DNA from: Asparagopsis taxiformis
Taxonomy: Eukaryota; Rhodophyta; Florideophyceae; Bonnemaisoniales; Bonnemaisoniaceae
Length of the DNA: 64,000 nucleotides
Assembly: GCA_030407315.1 (NCBI GenBank)
Contig: JALQPE010000012.1
Location: forward strand, 62,001-126,000
Direction: 5' to 3'
The position numbers and the translations under genes are program-made. The notes below the pieces were generated by a model that saw only the letters and a list, made by a program, of their open reading frames with translations, was not told the origin of the DNA and ran no database searches. Shown here piece after piece: positions 27,031 to 36,994 of the stretch (position 1 is the stretch's first letter; every line of letters starts with the position of its first letter).

Positions 27031-28541
27031 ATGAATATCCGCGATGTTATTAGTTCAGATGACTATGAAGATGCCGAACCAGGATTTACTGGGAGTGCAT
27101 CGAATGATCAGAGGCATGCCACAGTGGAAGATCCATATGGAGATCCCGAAAAGAGCACAGACATGATCTACTCTTATCTGAGTGAATGTACAATTCGAGA
27201 TCTGCGGAAAATAAACAAAGAGTGGAGAATGAAAGTGTCTGGGAGTAAACAGAATCTTATCGGGCGGTCTATGATCAAAATATTGCTTCTCGCTCAGTCT
27301 GGGAAGACGTACTCGGACATACTTGCAGCAAATAATGCTTGCAAAAGTACTGAGAAGATATATAAGAGGGCTGGGAAGTATCCAGAGCTCATTTGCCGAA
27401 CAACACCTATGGAAGAACTTTTCAGTTATCTACCACCTGAAGAGGCAGCTAAATTACGTCAGAAATGGGATGCAAAAAGACATGGACGTGATGGAGGGAA
27501 TGGATTATTTTCTCAGGATGATTGTAGTAGTACTCTGAACATCATGAATGAAACAATGGATAGTGGTGAAATACAAACATCTCAAAACAACTCATTTACG
27601 TTGAGTGAGTGCGCGAGGTTGATAATAATTCTTCGAGATGATGAAGAAGCCAGGGCAGCAGCAGTAAAAGCTACTGAAAATACACTGAGTAGAAGCCAGT
27701 TGGATCAAGGTATAACAAGGGATTCGTTTTGGACAATTGTCGCACAAAGATTTAATAACGCTTGTATAACTGAAAAGGATTGTTTTAGTGGATTCGTTGA
27801 TCATGTTGATCTATCTGCTAAACCACTAGTTCACAGAACTGGTGAGAAGCTTAAAGAGGTTTTCACAGCAGTTCGTTCTGCATTTACGGAACCTAAACTT
27901 CGGTGGCAGCAATCCGGACAGAACAATCCAGAAAACTTCCAGAATTTTCTACCACTGCTGCGCAGCGGTGAGCTCACCGCACGTGGAAAACGTGTTTACA
28001 TTATGTTCTGTGCGGCTAGGTTCGGAACACCAGCACAAGATGACTCATTTATTCGTCTTGCATCTAAGACTATAGATAACAGTGGTGCTGATACTGTCGG
28101 ATTTGATGAAGGGTTCACCGAGGACGATGGAGTGGAGCATGTATCATCAGCTGGAAAACGCCGAAGTACGAACACACTGAGTGATACTGGGATTATGTTT
28201 CAAAAACGTGGGCTACAGGTTGACACTGAAGCGGAGGAGCAGTTCTCCGCAACCTGTGCTCAGATTAGTAAATTGGCACAAGTGAAGATGGATGCTATCA
28301 AAAGTTTTTAGGTTCTTCTGGGGTCAATGGAAGAAACGCTAACGCATGTGGTACCGTCCAGTCCGCTCATGAACATGACATCGATAATTGTGTAGCTAAT
28401 TGTACTGCACAGCAGGAGAAAATAGACAAGGCAATGGATTTACTTTCAAAGGCTTCGAATACTCTAGAAAGCGCAAAAGCTATCAATAATGCCCGAATAG
28501 TTTCTGCCGCTAAGAAACACTTTGAAAAAGTTGAGGAATAG
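27031..28541 (+). pseudogene. Harbinger accessory protein (SAP domain), frameshifted near the 3' end
   Basis: The open frame 27031-28311 encodes 426 residues. Residues 49-85 look like a SAP DNA-binding motif ('TIRDLRKINKEW', 'VSGSKQNLIGRSMIKIL'). A second conserved region at ~190-245 ('SECARLIIILRDDEEARAA', 'QLDQGITRDSFWTIVAQRFN') and ~280-345 is typical of algal and oomycete Harbinger ORF1 proteins, which help the transposase enter the nucleus and bind the ends. The frame stops at 28309-28311 in an A/T-rich run, but a coding-like frame of about 70 codons continues in another phase to TAG 28539-28541, ending in a helical segment (EKIDKAMDLLSKASNTLESA). A one-base indel best explains this. Confidence 0.7.
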
Positions 28542-28662
28542 TGTATCAGGATCTTCTCTGAAAGTAACAAAAATGAAGAATGATAGAACTCATCTTGGGC
28601 ACCTTCTTGAACTCAATAAATTAGTCTCATATTCCAAGAGCTCTAAAAGTCTAGTTGTCCGA

Positions 28663-29940
28663 CTAGGTGGAAGGTCTTCGGCATCCCGACTCCCACGCAA
28701 TATCCTTCAACATGTCTCGCTTCCGAGAAATTATTCTCTGAGCACGTGTTGGAATGGGATTACTTCCATCATTAACCCCATTTGGAACTGCGCTCACTAG
28801 TTCATGCCATTTCTGCAGTTGACTGGTCATTTCAGAAAGTTCTGAAGAGCTTCTTGGATATGATGTTTCATCGCAATCATGATTATCGATGCAGAAGTTC
28901 TGCAATTTCATACACAAGCAGACTATTCTGCTGTTGCGGTGTAGAGAATACTCTAAACCGCCTCTTAGAATCCTCCATCTCGTAGTGAGATGGCCGAATG
29001 CTTGCTCTACGTGGATGCGATATGAAGACAAAAAAAAGTTGAAAGTGTCCTCTTTTTCACCGCTTTGAGACCTGGGGTATGGAGTGAGCAACCACTCATC
29101 ACAGAGGTAAGCTTCATCTCCACATATCCAATACTCTCTTGGAAGCTTTCCACTATGTAGAAAATGTGCTAAACTAGACACAGAATGCGCAATTGCATCG
29201 TGTGTAGATCCCACGCAGCGAGCAGAATAGGAAAGAAAACGGTACTGCGAGTCTACCAATGCCTGAACTGGCAATGAATAATACCCTTTGCGGCAGTAAT
29301 ATGCCGCTGGTCTTTCCGCCTTGTGCGGTCTGGCAATTTGAATGGAAATACCATTCAGTGCACCAACACACCCGGGTAGTGGGTTTGTTTGCTTTCGAGA
29401 AGTTTTGAATAGTATCGACATTCGTCGAAGCTCTTCTTCATCTACTGTTATTCCAGGGAGCGGAATGAGATGCAGGAGTCCCTCACATGTGTGATGGAAA
29501 ATTTTGTATATCGTACTCTTTCGCACTCGGTAGCATATCTCAAGATCTAAATAGCTCCCACCAGCCAACGTTCGTAGTTTGATAGCTAAGCAAACCTCAG
29601 CCGGTACTCCATGACTTTGCGGTACACCACTTGATTCTACGTCCGGGTTTGAATTTTCTATAAGTCTCAATAGCTTGATGAAGGTTTTCCGAGATATTCG
29701 GAATGTTGTGCAGAATTCACGATCACTTAGAAAGCTTGTGAGGCTTCCAAAACTTGAAAAGGTCCTTCGTGGTATGGTATTTGTCTTGAACAGATCTCGC
29801 AAATGTGTTCTGCGCATTTTCGATTTCCTTCGCAATCCATACCACAAAAACCTCATTATGAGTGCATCATCTGATTCTTCATCCCCAAGTAACTCTTCTA
29901 CCAACCATTTTTGTCCTGAATCGCTTCGTATGTCCGCCAT
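28663..29940 (-). CDS. Harbinger DDE transposase (HARBI1-like), likely inactive
   Basis: 425 residues with no internal stop. The DDE_Tnp_4 fold is clear: 'GCVGALNGISIQIARP' (first acidic site), 'GYYSLPVQALVDSQYRF', 'GSTHDAIAHS' (second Asp), 'ICGDEAYLCDEWLLTPY' and 'SSYRIHVEQAFGHLTTRWRIL' (Glu). The first site is normally 'xxxDGxxI'; here the codon is AAT (Asn) where GAT (Asp) is expected, so cleavage should be lost. The N-terminal ~130 residues contain the usual helix-turn-helix-like region ('SRKTFIKLLRLIE', 'PAEVCLAIKLRTLAGGSYLDL'). Convergent with the accessory gene, 121 bp apart. Confidence 0.9.
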   Translation of the reverse strand: MADIRSDSGQKWLVEELLGDEESDDALIMRFLWYGLRRKSKMRRTHLRDLFKTNTIPRRTFSSFGSLTSFLSDREFCTTFRISRKTFIKLLRLIENSNPDVESSGVPQSHGVPAEVCLAIKLRTLAGGSYLDLEICYRVRKSTIYKIFHHTCEGLLHLIPLPGITVDEEELRRMSILFKTSRKQTNPLPGCVGALNGISIQIARPHKAERPAAYYCRKGYYSLPVQALVDSQYRFLSYSARCVGSTHDAIAHSVSSLAHFLHSGKLPREYWICGDEAYLCDEWLLTPYPRSQSGEKEDTFNFFLSSYRIHVEQAFGHLTTRWRILRGGLEYSLHRNSRIVCLCMKLQNFCIDNHDCDETSYPRSSSELSEMTSQLQKWHELVSAVPNGVNDGSNPIPTRAQRIISRKRDMLKDIAWESGCRRPST

Positions 29941-30424
29941 TCCAGAGTATTTTGTCGTCGTTTGAAGACGTTACGGTCTTGGCCTCGACAGGGAACGTAG
30001 CCTGTGCGATTTAGAGTCTGCAAAGATGTGAACCGAGACGCTTACCATGCAAACCAACGAGTGCTGAATGAAGTTAACATGTCTTTACATGCATCCTGTT
30101 TCAGAAATATATCACTACATCACGGCCCGAGTTGTCCGCTGGTATCTTGAAGCCATTTTTTCTCTGTGGATGGAGTGTATCAGCGTTGCAACACACTGCA
30201 CCGCTCATGCATATTCATTTCAGTTGCCAGTTTAGCCGCCGAGCTCTCGAACATACCAGAGACTAGAACTGACGAAACCTGACACAATGTGCTCGCGGTA
30301 TCCCAAGTAATGAGTGCCAAGTGGATGTTTTCATACGTCCAGGCTTTCCTTACACAGTAAAAGACGAAAGAGTCTTAAAATTAATAAGTCCACAAAATAG
30401 CCCATCATATGAACTCTAGCTTCG

Positions 30425-30468
30425 TCCACGTCCATACACGTCCATCCATAATCCCTGTGGAAAGGCCC
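30425..30468 (-). repeat. Right terminal inverted repeat of the Harbinger element
   Basis: Reverse complement partner of 26385-26428; followed directly by the TTA target duplication. Confidence 0.85.
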
Positions 30469-30822
30469 TTAGTCGAATGTTTTCCAACCAGGTTGGTAGT
30501 TGCACCTGATTGGTAAAGATGCAGTTGTGTGAGTGTTTAGTCCTGCGCTAAATTAGAGCGAAATAATTGCCCGATTCTGGCGGCCACCAGTCGGCGTTTT
30601 ACGGCCCGAAATCGGGGTATCATAATTTGATGCTATTTAGTAATCGACCCGCGTCCGACTGCGAGCTGAAACGGGGGGACACAAATTCGTGCTGAACAAC
30701 ATCGCCAAGCTCCTCAACGTAACGATCGATTATACTGTAGATAGCACTCTTCAATAGCAGTTCTCTGTAGAGCACATATACTGTAAATTAATCAATTACG
30801 ACTATCGTTCTATTCCATTCAT

Positions 30823-31653
30823 TAGACGATTTCTGGTGTTGCCATATGGGAATATATGGAAATTGCATGGAAATGTTTGTGGCGCATTTTGCTCAGCAGG
30901 CGGTGCCAGTACGGAGCCGAGTTTTGGCATACGTACGCCTGGGGGGAACTGGGTTACGATCTTACAGCGTAAATGTTAGCGCTAGAGAAGTAGAAGTTTT
31001 GCTCGAAAGTTTAATTGTGTGACGTAACCGCCTCGCTCCTAGTAACGCGCTGTGGTAAAAGACAGTTGTCCCCGAATCGAGATCCTAAAATGTTATGTAA
31101 TGGTGTATTGAACTTGGTGCTGTGAAACTCGTCGCAACACCGAAACATTACCTTGATCTCATTTCGATTGTTACTGCACTGCTGTAGAAGCACTAGCCAG
31201 AATATACAGAGCAACGGTACGATTTGCAAAGGATTCCAAATTAATCGCAGATGCGTAATTGATTAATTGCTTGCAGCTAAGCTGAGGCCGCAGCTTTTCA
31301 TCTGTCTTTGGCGTTCGCATGTTACTTCATCGAACGACAGCCATATGAGATTTGAGCGCAAAATCTCGCGCAGTGCAGCAGCATATCTCAGGATCTCGAT
31401 TCGGGGACAACTGTCTTTTACCACAGCGCGTTACTAGGAGCGAGGCGGTTACGTCACACAATTAAACTTTCGAGCAAAACTTCTACTTCTCTAGCGCTAA
31501 CATTTACGCTGTAAGATCGTAACCCAGTTCCCCCCAGGCGTACGTATGCCAAAACTCGGCTCCGTACTGGCACCGCCTGCTGAGCAAAACGCGCCACAAA
31601 AATTCCCATGCGATTTCCATATATTCCCATATGGCAACACCAGAAATCGTCTA
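30823..31653. repeat. Large inverted repeat, 264-bp arms with 303-bp spacer
   Basis: Left arm 30823-31086 and right arm 31390-31653 are reverse complements along their full 264 bp with no gap and only about five mismatches, all near the outer end. The outer termini read TAGACGATTTCTGG inward on each side. The 303-bp spacer has no coding character. I find no clear target-site duplication, so this may be a fold-back element, a small non-autonomous transposon or a local inverted duplication. The outer edge of the right arm falls exactly on the stop codon of the second FkbM gene. Confidence 0.92.
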
Positions 31654-32733
31654 TTTATAGAACCACCCATCTCCAGATAGAAACTGCTGATCATCAACGA
31701 TGACATTCTTCCATTCCTCGAGCGTCATAACCGCCTGTTTGTTCCAATCGCCTCGAAAACCCGCTTTGCTCCGATACCCCAATCCTAGAAGTTTCTCAAC
31801 CATATTGAACGCCTTTTGCCTCATAAGTTTCACATCTTTTCCCTGCTCAGCCAGCATTCTCATGTTAAATTCCATAACAATATTCTTCACAGCACCCGAT
31901 TCAATCAGCCGCTTCCCACTCTCCATCACGTAACACTCATGTCCCTCGACGTCCATCTTCATCAACAAAATCTCCACCAGCTCTCCATCAAACATGTCAT
32001 CCAACCGTACGCTATCCACCAAAACGGTCTCATTGGCACCTTGCATGTAATCCAGCGGCCTACGAAACTCCTCCCCCCATTTCCCGCCGTTCGGAAACGT
32101 CCCCACACACCCCGTTCGTTTCTGTACCTCCATCTGCACCGTTTCGTTGCTCACAAATGCGCGTCGGTGATGCACCAGATGCTGCAGCTCATTCATCACA
32201 GCCTCTGCGAGTATCATCACGTTACAATGCGGCTGCGGATCGAATGAATATACGGTATGTCCGTATGAAGCGGCCATGAGTGAATAATATCCTCTATTCG
32301 CGCCAATGTCGACAACGATCCTCTTCTTGGTCGTGTGGCTCGTTTCACAGCTATTGCCAAATCTGTCGCTCTCCTCCTTCTCCTTGCATCCGGGGATATG
32401 GAGCAGATGATGGAACAGTGATCGAACTCCGCCCTCTGCCTGAAGAAGGTATCCGCGAATGGGGTCTATGCCTTGATTTGGATCGTCCTCTATGAAGAAG
32501 AAGCTTGTGTTGAATTCGTGCTGGAGGACAAAGTGCACATGCTCGCCGGGCAGCCATTGGGACTTGATGTCGGGGAGGAGTGTGGGAGGTGGTAGTGGAT
32601 GGTTGTTGGATGTATATGCTGCGCGGAAGAAGAAGATGAATATTATTGGGATTGAGAGTATTAGAAAATAGCGCGCTTGTCGCGTCGAAAGAAATTTCTT
32701 CTCTCTCTGCGATTCGTGGTTGTATTTGCTCAT
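31651..32733 (-). CDS. FkbM-family methyltransferase, signal-anchored (copy 2)
   Basis: 360 residues from ATG 32733 (MSKYNHESQR); the frame extends upstream without another ATG. A hydrophobic segment at ~21-37 (YFLILSIPIIFIFFFRA) follows a basic cytosolic end, giving type II topology. Motif I is 'IVVDIGANRGYYSLMAASYG', then 'VYSFDPQPHC', 'VDSVRLDDMFDGELVEILLMKMDVEGHE' split over the post-I motifs, and 'KNIVMEFNMRML', all matching copy 1. Both copies end in WFYK. In copy 2 the stop TAG is the outermost triplet of the 264-bp inverted repeat, so its 3' untranslated region is made of that repeat. Confidence 0.87.
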   Translation of the reverse strand: MSKYNHESQREKKFLSTRQARYFLILSIPIIFIFFFRAAYTSNNHPLPPPTLLPDIKSQWLPGEHVHFVLQHEFNTSFFFIEDDPNQGIDPIRGYLLQAEGGVRSLFHHLLHIPGCKEKEESDRFGNSCETSHTTKKRIVVDIGANRGYYSLMAASYGHTVYSFDPQPHCNVMILAEAVMNELQHLVHHRRAFVSNETVQMEVQKRTGCVGTFPNGGKWGEEFRRPLDYMQGANETVLVDSVRLDDMFDGELVEILLMKMDVEGHECYVMESGKRLIESGAVKNIVMEFNMRMLAEQGKDVKLMRQKAFNMVEKLLGLGYRSKAGFRGDWNKQAVMTLEEWKNVIVDDQQFLSGDGWFYK

Positions 32734-34261
32734 TTTGGGTCGTTGATGGGCCGGTTGGTGTCGCAGGTAGAGATACAACGTAGAATGGAAATATGTGTAT
32801 ATACGGCGTCAGTCTTGGACACTTTGTGCTGTATTCTAGCGGGTGTGCGGACAAAAGACGTGCTAAATAGATTGAAGCAAAGCATGTGGAGCAATGGTCC
32901 GATATAAAATGAGAATGGGTGGGGATGTATGAGGGAAGAGCGTGCCTATCATATCATAGCTCTGTAATGGAGCAGAGCGCAAGGTTGGAGACGGGGAATC
33001 ACGGGTGTGTGGTGTGCTCAATGCGAGAGAGATTGGGATTAGGCAGCTGTATCTGTAACGTCAGCATGCTGTCGCTCAAATTGTCGTCACAACGGGGCAC
33101 AGCTAATGCTGATGTAGGGACAGCTAGTGTAACGTCAGCAGCAGGATAGCGCAAGTGACGGCCAGAGCGGCTTGCATGTGTTACAGGTAGACGGAAGCAG
33201 CAGCACATGCTTCTGAACGAGGGCGTATAATCGAGCAGTAGCGCTGCTGGCGGGCTTCATCATTGGGCATCGGCAGCAATCTGCTGGGGATGTCGTCTGA
33301 CAAAGTCGCGAGGCACATTGAGTAGTTATCAAATGTGCGCTTTGTGACGTTGGCAAATTGGTACCGCCTCGCTTCCATAGATGGGTGTGAAATTAATATA
33401 ATTCTAGATTTCACCCGGTTATTTTTGGACAGGCCTCGCGGTGCCCTTGCAGCCGATGACGTGCGGAACACTTTTTGCTTTCGAGTCGCTTGGGCGCGCA
33501 CAGCGACATTTGACGCAGTGTATTGCGAACATCTCGCGCTGTCAGAGATGGTTGGTTGTGACCAAGCAATCGGCTGTTTCGCGCTGTAGTGTATCCGTAC
33601 AGCAGCATCCAATCGTATCGTACATATTCGGTTGCACACATCGTATGTTTCTGGGCAAGATAATGCGTTTAGGTTGTGAACGGAGAATATGACCAGCTAC
33701 TCTACTAGAATTTTTAAGCATGGATGCCAACGACATGAGCTACTGTTCTCATCATCGTATATCCAGATTTCGGTTAAAGCCGCAATATGCGGTGCGTTAT
33801 AGTGCACAGTAGCGCGATGCATTGCGGTTGGAGACATGGAATCGACACGCAAAAACGCCACAAACGGAAACAGATGCCAGAAATACACCGCAAACACAGA
33901 TGAATGTCTCGCAATTTCTAGACCCATAACAGCACAGTCAACCTGGTCGAACAAATCAGCACAACACAAAGCGCAGCAACAAAAAACGACCTTCCCACCG
34001 ACAAAGATCACATCGATCTCGAGTACAAACGGAACCCCACCACCAAACGCGCAACGACAAGTACCCAACCAATCATCAAGCGCACGCGCACCGCCACCGG
34101 TGGCCATCTCCGCGACGCGCACCAACATGCCACCTCATAATCTCAAACCCATCAAAAATTACAAAAATCCACCCAACAATACAGTACACGCCCACAAATA
34201 TCAACCAACCCAGCACCTCGCCCCGCGCCATCACCCGCATCGAGCTCACCGCCATCGCACA
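32734..34261. other. Intergenic, about 1.5 kb
   Basis: Contains the promoter side of FkbM copy 2 and of the small membrane protein. Several short open frames occur on both strands (for example 33181-33639 minus), but none shows a recognisable domain or a consistent start. No RNA gene seen. Confidence 0.4.
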
Positions 34262-34480
34262 ATGGACCTCGCACTCCGCCGCGTGCAGGGCGTCCAGCCA
34301 GCAGACATGATCCTCGTCGGAGCCGCGGGCGCCATTCTCGTCGGCGCGGGGCTACTCCAGCGCAGTCTGGGCGATTTGAACGAGGCGGAGAGTCGTCTAC
34401 CGCCGGCAGCGGGCGCCAAATCGCGTCGTCAGAGCCAGAGAAGCAAGCGGTTTCTCAAGAAGAATCCGCGCGCCAAGTAG
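34262..34480 (+). CDS. Small single-pass membrane protein, unknown
   Basis: 72 residues from ATG 34262 (CACAATGG context). One hydrophobic segment (~18-33, ADMILVGAAGAILVGAGLL) is followed by an acidic turn and a strongly basic tail (KSRRQSQRSKRFLKKNPRAK). The frame is open for another 142 codons upstream, but that part is low-complexity Asn/Pro/Thr/His and does not look coding. The layout resembles small organelle-membrane or ER proteins. I do not recognise the family. Confidence 0.5.
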   Translation: MDLALRRVQGVQPADMILVGAAGAILVGAGLLQRSLGDLNEAESRLPPAAGAKSRRQSQRSKRFLKKNPRAK

Positions 34481-35246
34481 ATACGCATCGCAATTAGATT
34501 CCACGTAAACCACAATGAGTTGCGACGCCCATTTCGCGTCTAATTACCCCCATCGTCATATCCATCCAGCTCTTCGTTGTACTTCCACCACCCGTCGCGC
34601 CCTCCGCGCGCAACACCCCGCGCGCATTGCGCCCGCCCCCGATGCTGACACGCAGCGTACATGTCGTTGCATGCCAATGTCCAAGTCGGGTACTTGCGGA
34701 CGCGTATGACGGCGCCGCACGCAATGGGCACGTCTGCACTAATTGGCGCTCAATCTGCGCTATGATCACACGTTGCTGTATATCGATGGCCGCCGCAGTA
34801 GCGGTATGGTCTGACGAGAGCTTCAAGGCGGCATGGGGCGCAGCCATCGATGACAGACGGGTAAATTGGCATACAACATACACGCAACGCGGATGATATT
34901 TGGCTGCATTGCGGAGATGGATTGTACTTGCGTGCGAGGCGGTTCGGTCACATTGTTCATTGCGTTGCACATGTCCGACACAAGGAGGAAAACGCTGCCC
35001 ACTCGTTTGTATCTATGGCTGTAACACTGCACGGTAGCTCGGGTGCTAGCTTTGCTCTCTGTACCAGAGATGAGTGCAAATTGACATGTCGTCGATTCGC
35101 AGTATATCCGCCTCGTCGGTACTGTGGTCATTCTTTTCTACAACTGAATGTTCTCGCGACAGCCTGCCACGATCATACGTCACATCGAGTCACGCTGCGC
35201 AATTATTCCACTATCGATACCAAATGCAATATTTACAAAGCAAAAC
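34481..35246. other. Intergenic with a possible minus-strand terminal exon
   Basis: 766 bp. The minus frame ending at TAG 34540 reads a cysteine-containing stretch (LACNDMYAACQHRGRAQC) and a tail WWKYNEELDGYDDGGN that looks coding, but no start or convincing upstream exon could be joined to it. Nothing else is evident. Confidence 0.3.
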
Positions 35247-36440
35247 TTAATCGCTCTTGACGCGTTTCGCCGGTCGTTCCGACTCGTCATCACCAGACTC
35301 CTCTTCATCATTCGAAAACCCCCACTCTTCAAACGGGTCATTAAAACTCTTCCAAACCTCCTCACCCAAATCCATCTCCTTCTCATCCAACAAACACTTA
35401 TCCAAAATCCGCTCAATCTGCTCCCTGTCAATACCTAGTCCAATAAAAACCACCTCCTGTCTCCTGTCCCCAATCCGCTCGTCATCGCACATATCCTTGG
35501 CCGCGTTACGAATAAATTGCTTATCCTGGCTCGGCCATTGCTCAACCGGCAGACACGCCAGCCAGTACCCGCCCGGTAGCAACGACCAAGCCGATCCAGC
35601 CAGCGACCATTCCGCGTAGACGTCATTACGCGATGCAATCCACAACATCCCCTTACTTCGCAATAAACGTCCATCGACATTTGCCAGCTCGACCAACGCC
35701 GCCGCCAGTCTTCCCGCATGCATCGGTCGTCTCCGCCCGTACACAAACGACACGTACGCACGCGCTCCAGACAGCACCACCTTGGGCTTGGAGGTGGTGC
35801 GCAAGTCGCATAGCCACCCTTTACGATCACGCATCGCGTCCAAATCGAGCGCGTCCGACTGTAACACCTCGTCGAGTCGCCCGTCGTCGCTAATGCTGTG
35901 TAGATTACAGTCGCGATTCAGCGCCGTCACCGCCGCGCGAACATCGGCGCGTTCGGCGGCCGTGGCGCTGTTTTCGTTGCAGAGAATGATCACATTGGCG
36001 CTTTCGACCTGTTCGACAAACATATGGCTCGTATACGTGTTCAAGTCGTCCTCGTAGGCGGCGACGTCGGGGACAAAGGTCGCGTCGAGACAACCGAGTG
36101 TTGTGAAAAATTGCGCCGCGTCCAGTACGACAATGTGGTTGACAAAGTGTAGCACGTCGCTGACGAGACGGGTGTCGTCTGTGAGGCGCGCATTCGCCGC
36201 GTCGTTTACAGTGTGTGTTAGGAAGTGGGCGGCGCGAGAGGCGTCGAATCCGCGTCGAGAGTGGACGAGGATGTGGTCCACCTGGTCGTCCAACGCATGC
36301 GTGATGAGCTCGCCAACGGGTGACGTAGAAGCGGCGGTGATGGTGGCAAATTTGGTCGAGGTTGGTGGTTGTTGCAATTGGTTGAGCACGGTGGGGAGAT
36401 GTTGATGATGCAATCCGAATAGGATGGTTACGTTGGTCAT
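35247..36440 (-). CDS. CobW/COG0523-like protein lacking GTPase motifs, nuclear-type tail
   Basis: 397 residues. The C-terminal half is clearly CobW_C: 'RSKGMLWIASRND', 'YWLACLP', 'GDRRQEVVFIGLGIDREQIERILDKCLLDEKEM', 'FNDPFEEW'. The N-terminal half also aligns with the G-domain ('VVLDAAQFFTTLGCLDA', 'MFVEQVESANVIILC'), but every nucleotide or metal motif is gone. Where GxLGAGKTT is expected, residues 9-17 read GLHHQHLPT; the CxCC metal site is deleted; NKxD reads CNEN. COG0523 proteins are normally GTP-driven zinc, cobalt or iron metallochaperones, so this one cannot work that way. The tail is acidic, then ends PAKRVKSD, close to the Myc nuclear signal. Inference: a nuclear or regulatory pseudoGTPase. 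Confidence 0.82.
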   Translation of the reverse strand: MTNVTILFGLHHQHLPTVLNQLQQPPTSTKFATITAASTSPVGELITHALDDQVDHILVHSRRGFDASRAAHFLTHTVNDAANARLTDDTRLVSDVLHFVNHIVVLDAAQFFTTLGCLDATFVPDVAAYEDDLNTYTSHMFVEQVESANVIILCNENSATAAERADVRAAVTALNRDCNLHSISDDGRLDEVLQSDALDLDAMRDRKGWLCDLRTTSKPKVVLSGARAYVSFVYGRRRPMHAGRLAAALVELANVDGRLLRSKGMLWIASRNDVYAEWSLAGSAWSLLPGGYWLACLPVEQWPSQDKQFIRNAAKDMCDDERIGDRRQEVVFIGLGIDREQIERILDKCLLDEKEMDLGEEVWKSFNDPFEEWGFSNDEEESGDDESERPAKRVKSD

Positions 36441-36994
36441 GTTACGTAAGTGGGTGCTAACTTGCCGGTGCTAGGACGTCATGATTTGGTGACTTGGCGG
36501 TCGGTCGTCGCGGAGCGGCGTGCAACGGGGTACGCCGACGGCGTGAGAGGCTCTACGCGGCACGCAGGAGGGGGATTGCGGCGCGGCCGTTTGTTGGACA
36601 AGTATGATGAGAGTGTACGTGCGGGTATGCGGCAGGCGTGCAGCGGAGGACGTGACGTGGCTGTACGATGGATTAATGCAAGTTGGAGAAATGAATGCTG
36701 TAATTTCCATCAGACTGCATCGCAATCCACAGCATCCGGGAATCGCTCAATTCACGACCACGTGGCGTTCAAATCACTCATTTGCGTCACTGTATGTCAC
36801 TATTCATCACGCTCCAAATTCTTTCATTTCCACACTCCCCCACCATATCTACTAGTGCGCTGCGCTGCGCCCAGTCGCGTCCGCACCAGTCCGCACGCCT
36901 GCATGCTCATCCTTCATCGCTACCTCCGTCCATCCCCTCCTCTCATGTGCACAGCGCACTGCCCGCCTCAACATTGCCTCCGACCACCCCCACC
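36441..36994. promoter_or_regulatory. Divergent promoter region, CobW-like and NADPH oxidase genes
   Basis: 554 bp. A short 5-bp-periodic GCGCT tract lies at 36857-36871, about 125 bp before the oxidase ATG. No exon seen. Confidence 0.45.

Larger units (their letters stand above)
26385..30468. mobile_element. PIF/Harbinger DNA transposon, complete ends, decayed genes
   Basis: 4,084 bp bounded by TTA target duplications (26382-26384 and 30469-30471), the duplication typical of PIF/Harbinger. Ends are imperfect inverted repeats of 44 bp (33 of 44 match): GGCGCTTTCC on the left and GGGCCTTTCC on the right (reverse strand), with a shared inner block TGTATGGACGTGGA. It carries the usual two convergent genes: a SAP-domain accessory protein (27031-28541, frameshifted) and a DDE transposase (29940-28663, with the first catalytic Asp replaced). 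It lies between two FkbM paralogues. Confidence 0.9.

Noticed and set aside
33181..33639. Minus-strand open frame of 152 codons upstream of FkbM copy 2
   Set aside because: No conserved motif, and comparable open frames overlap it on the other strand.
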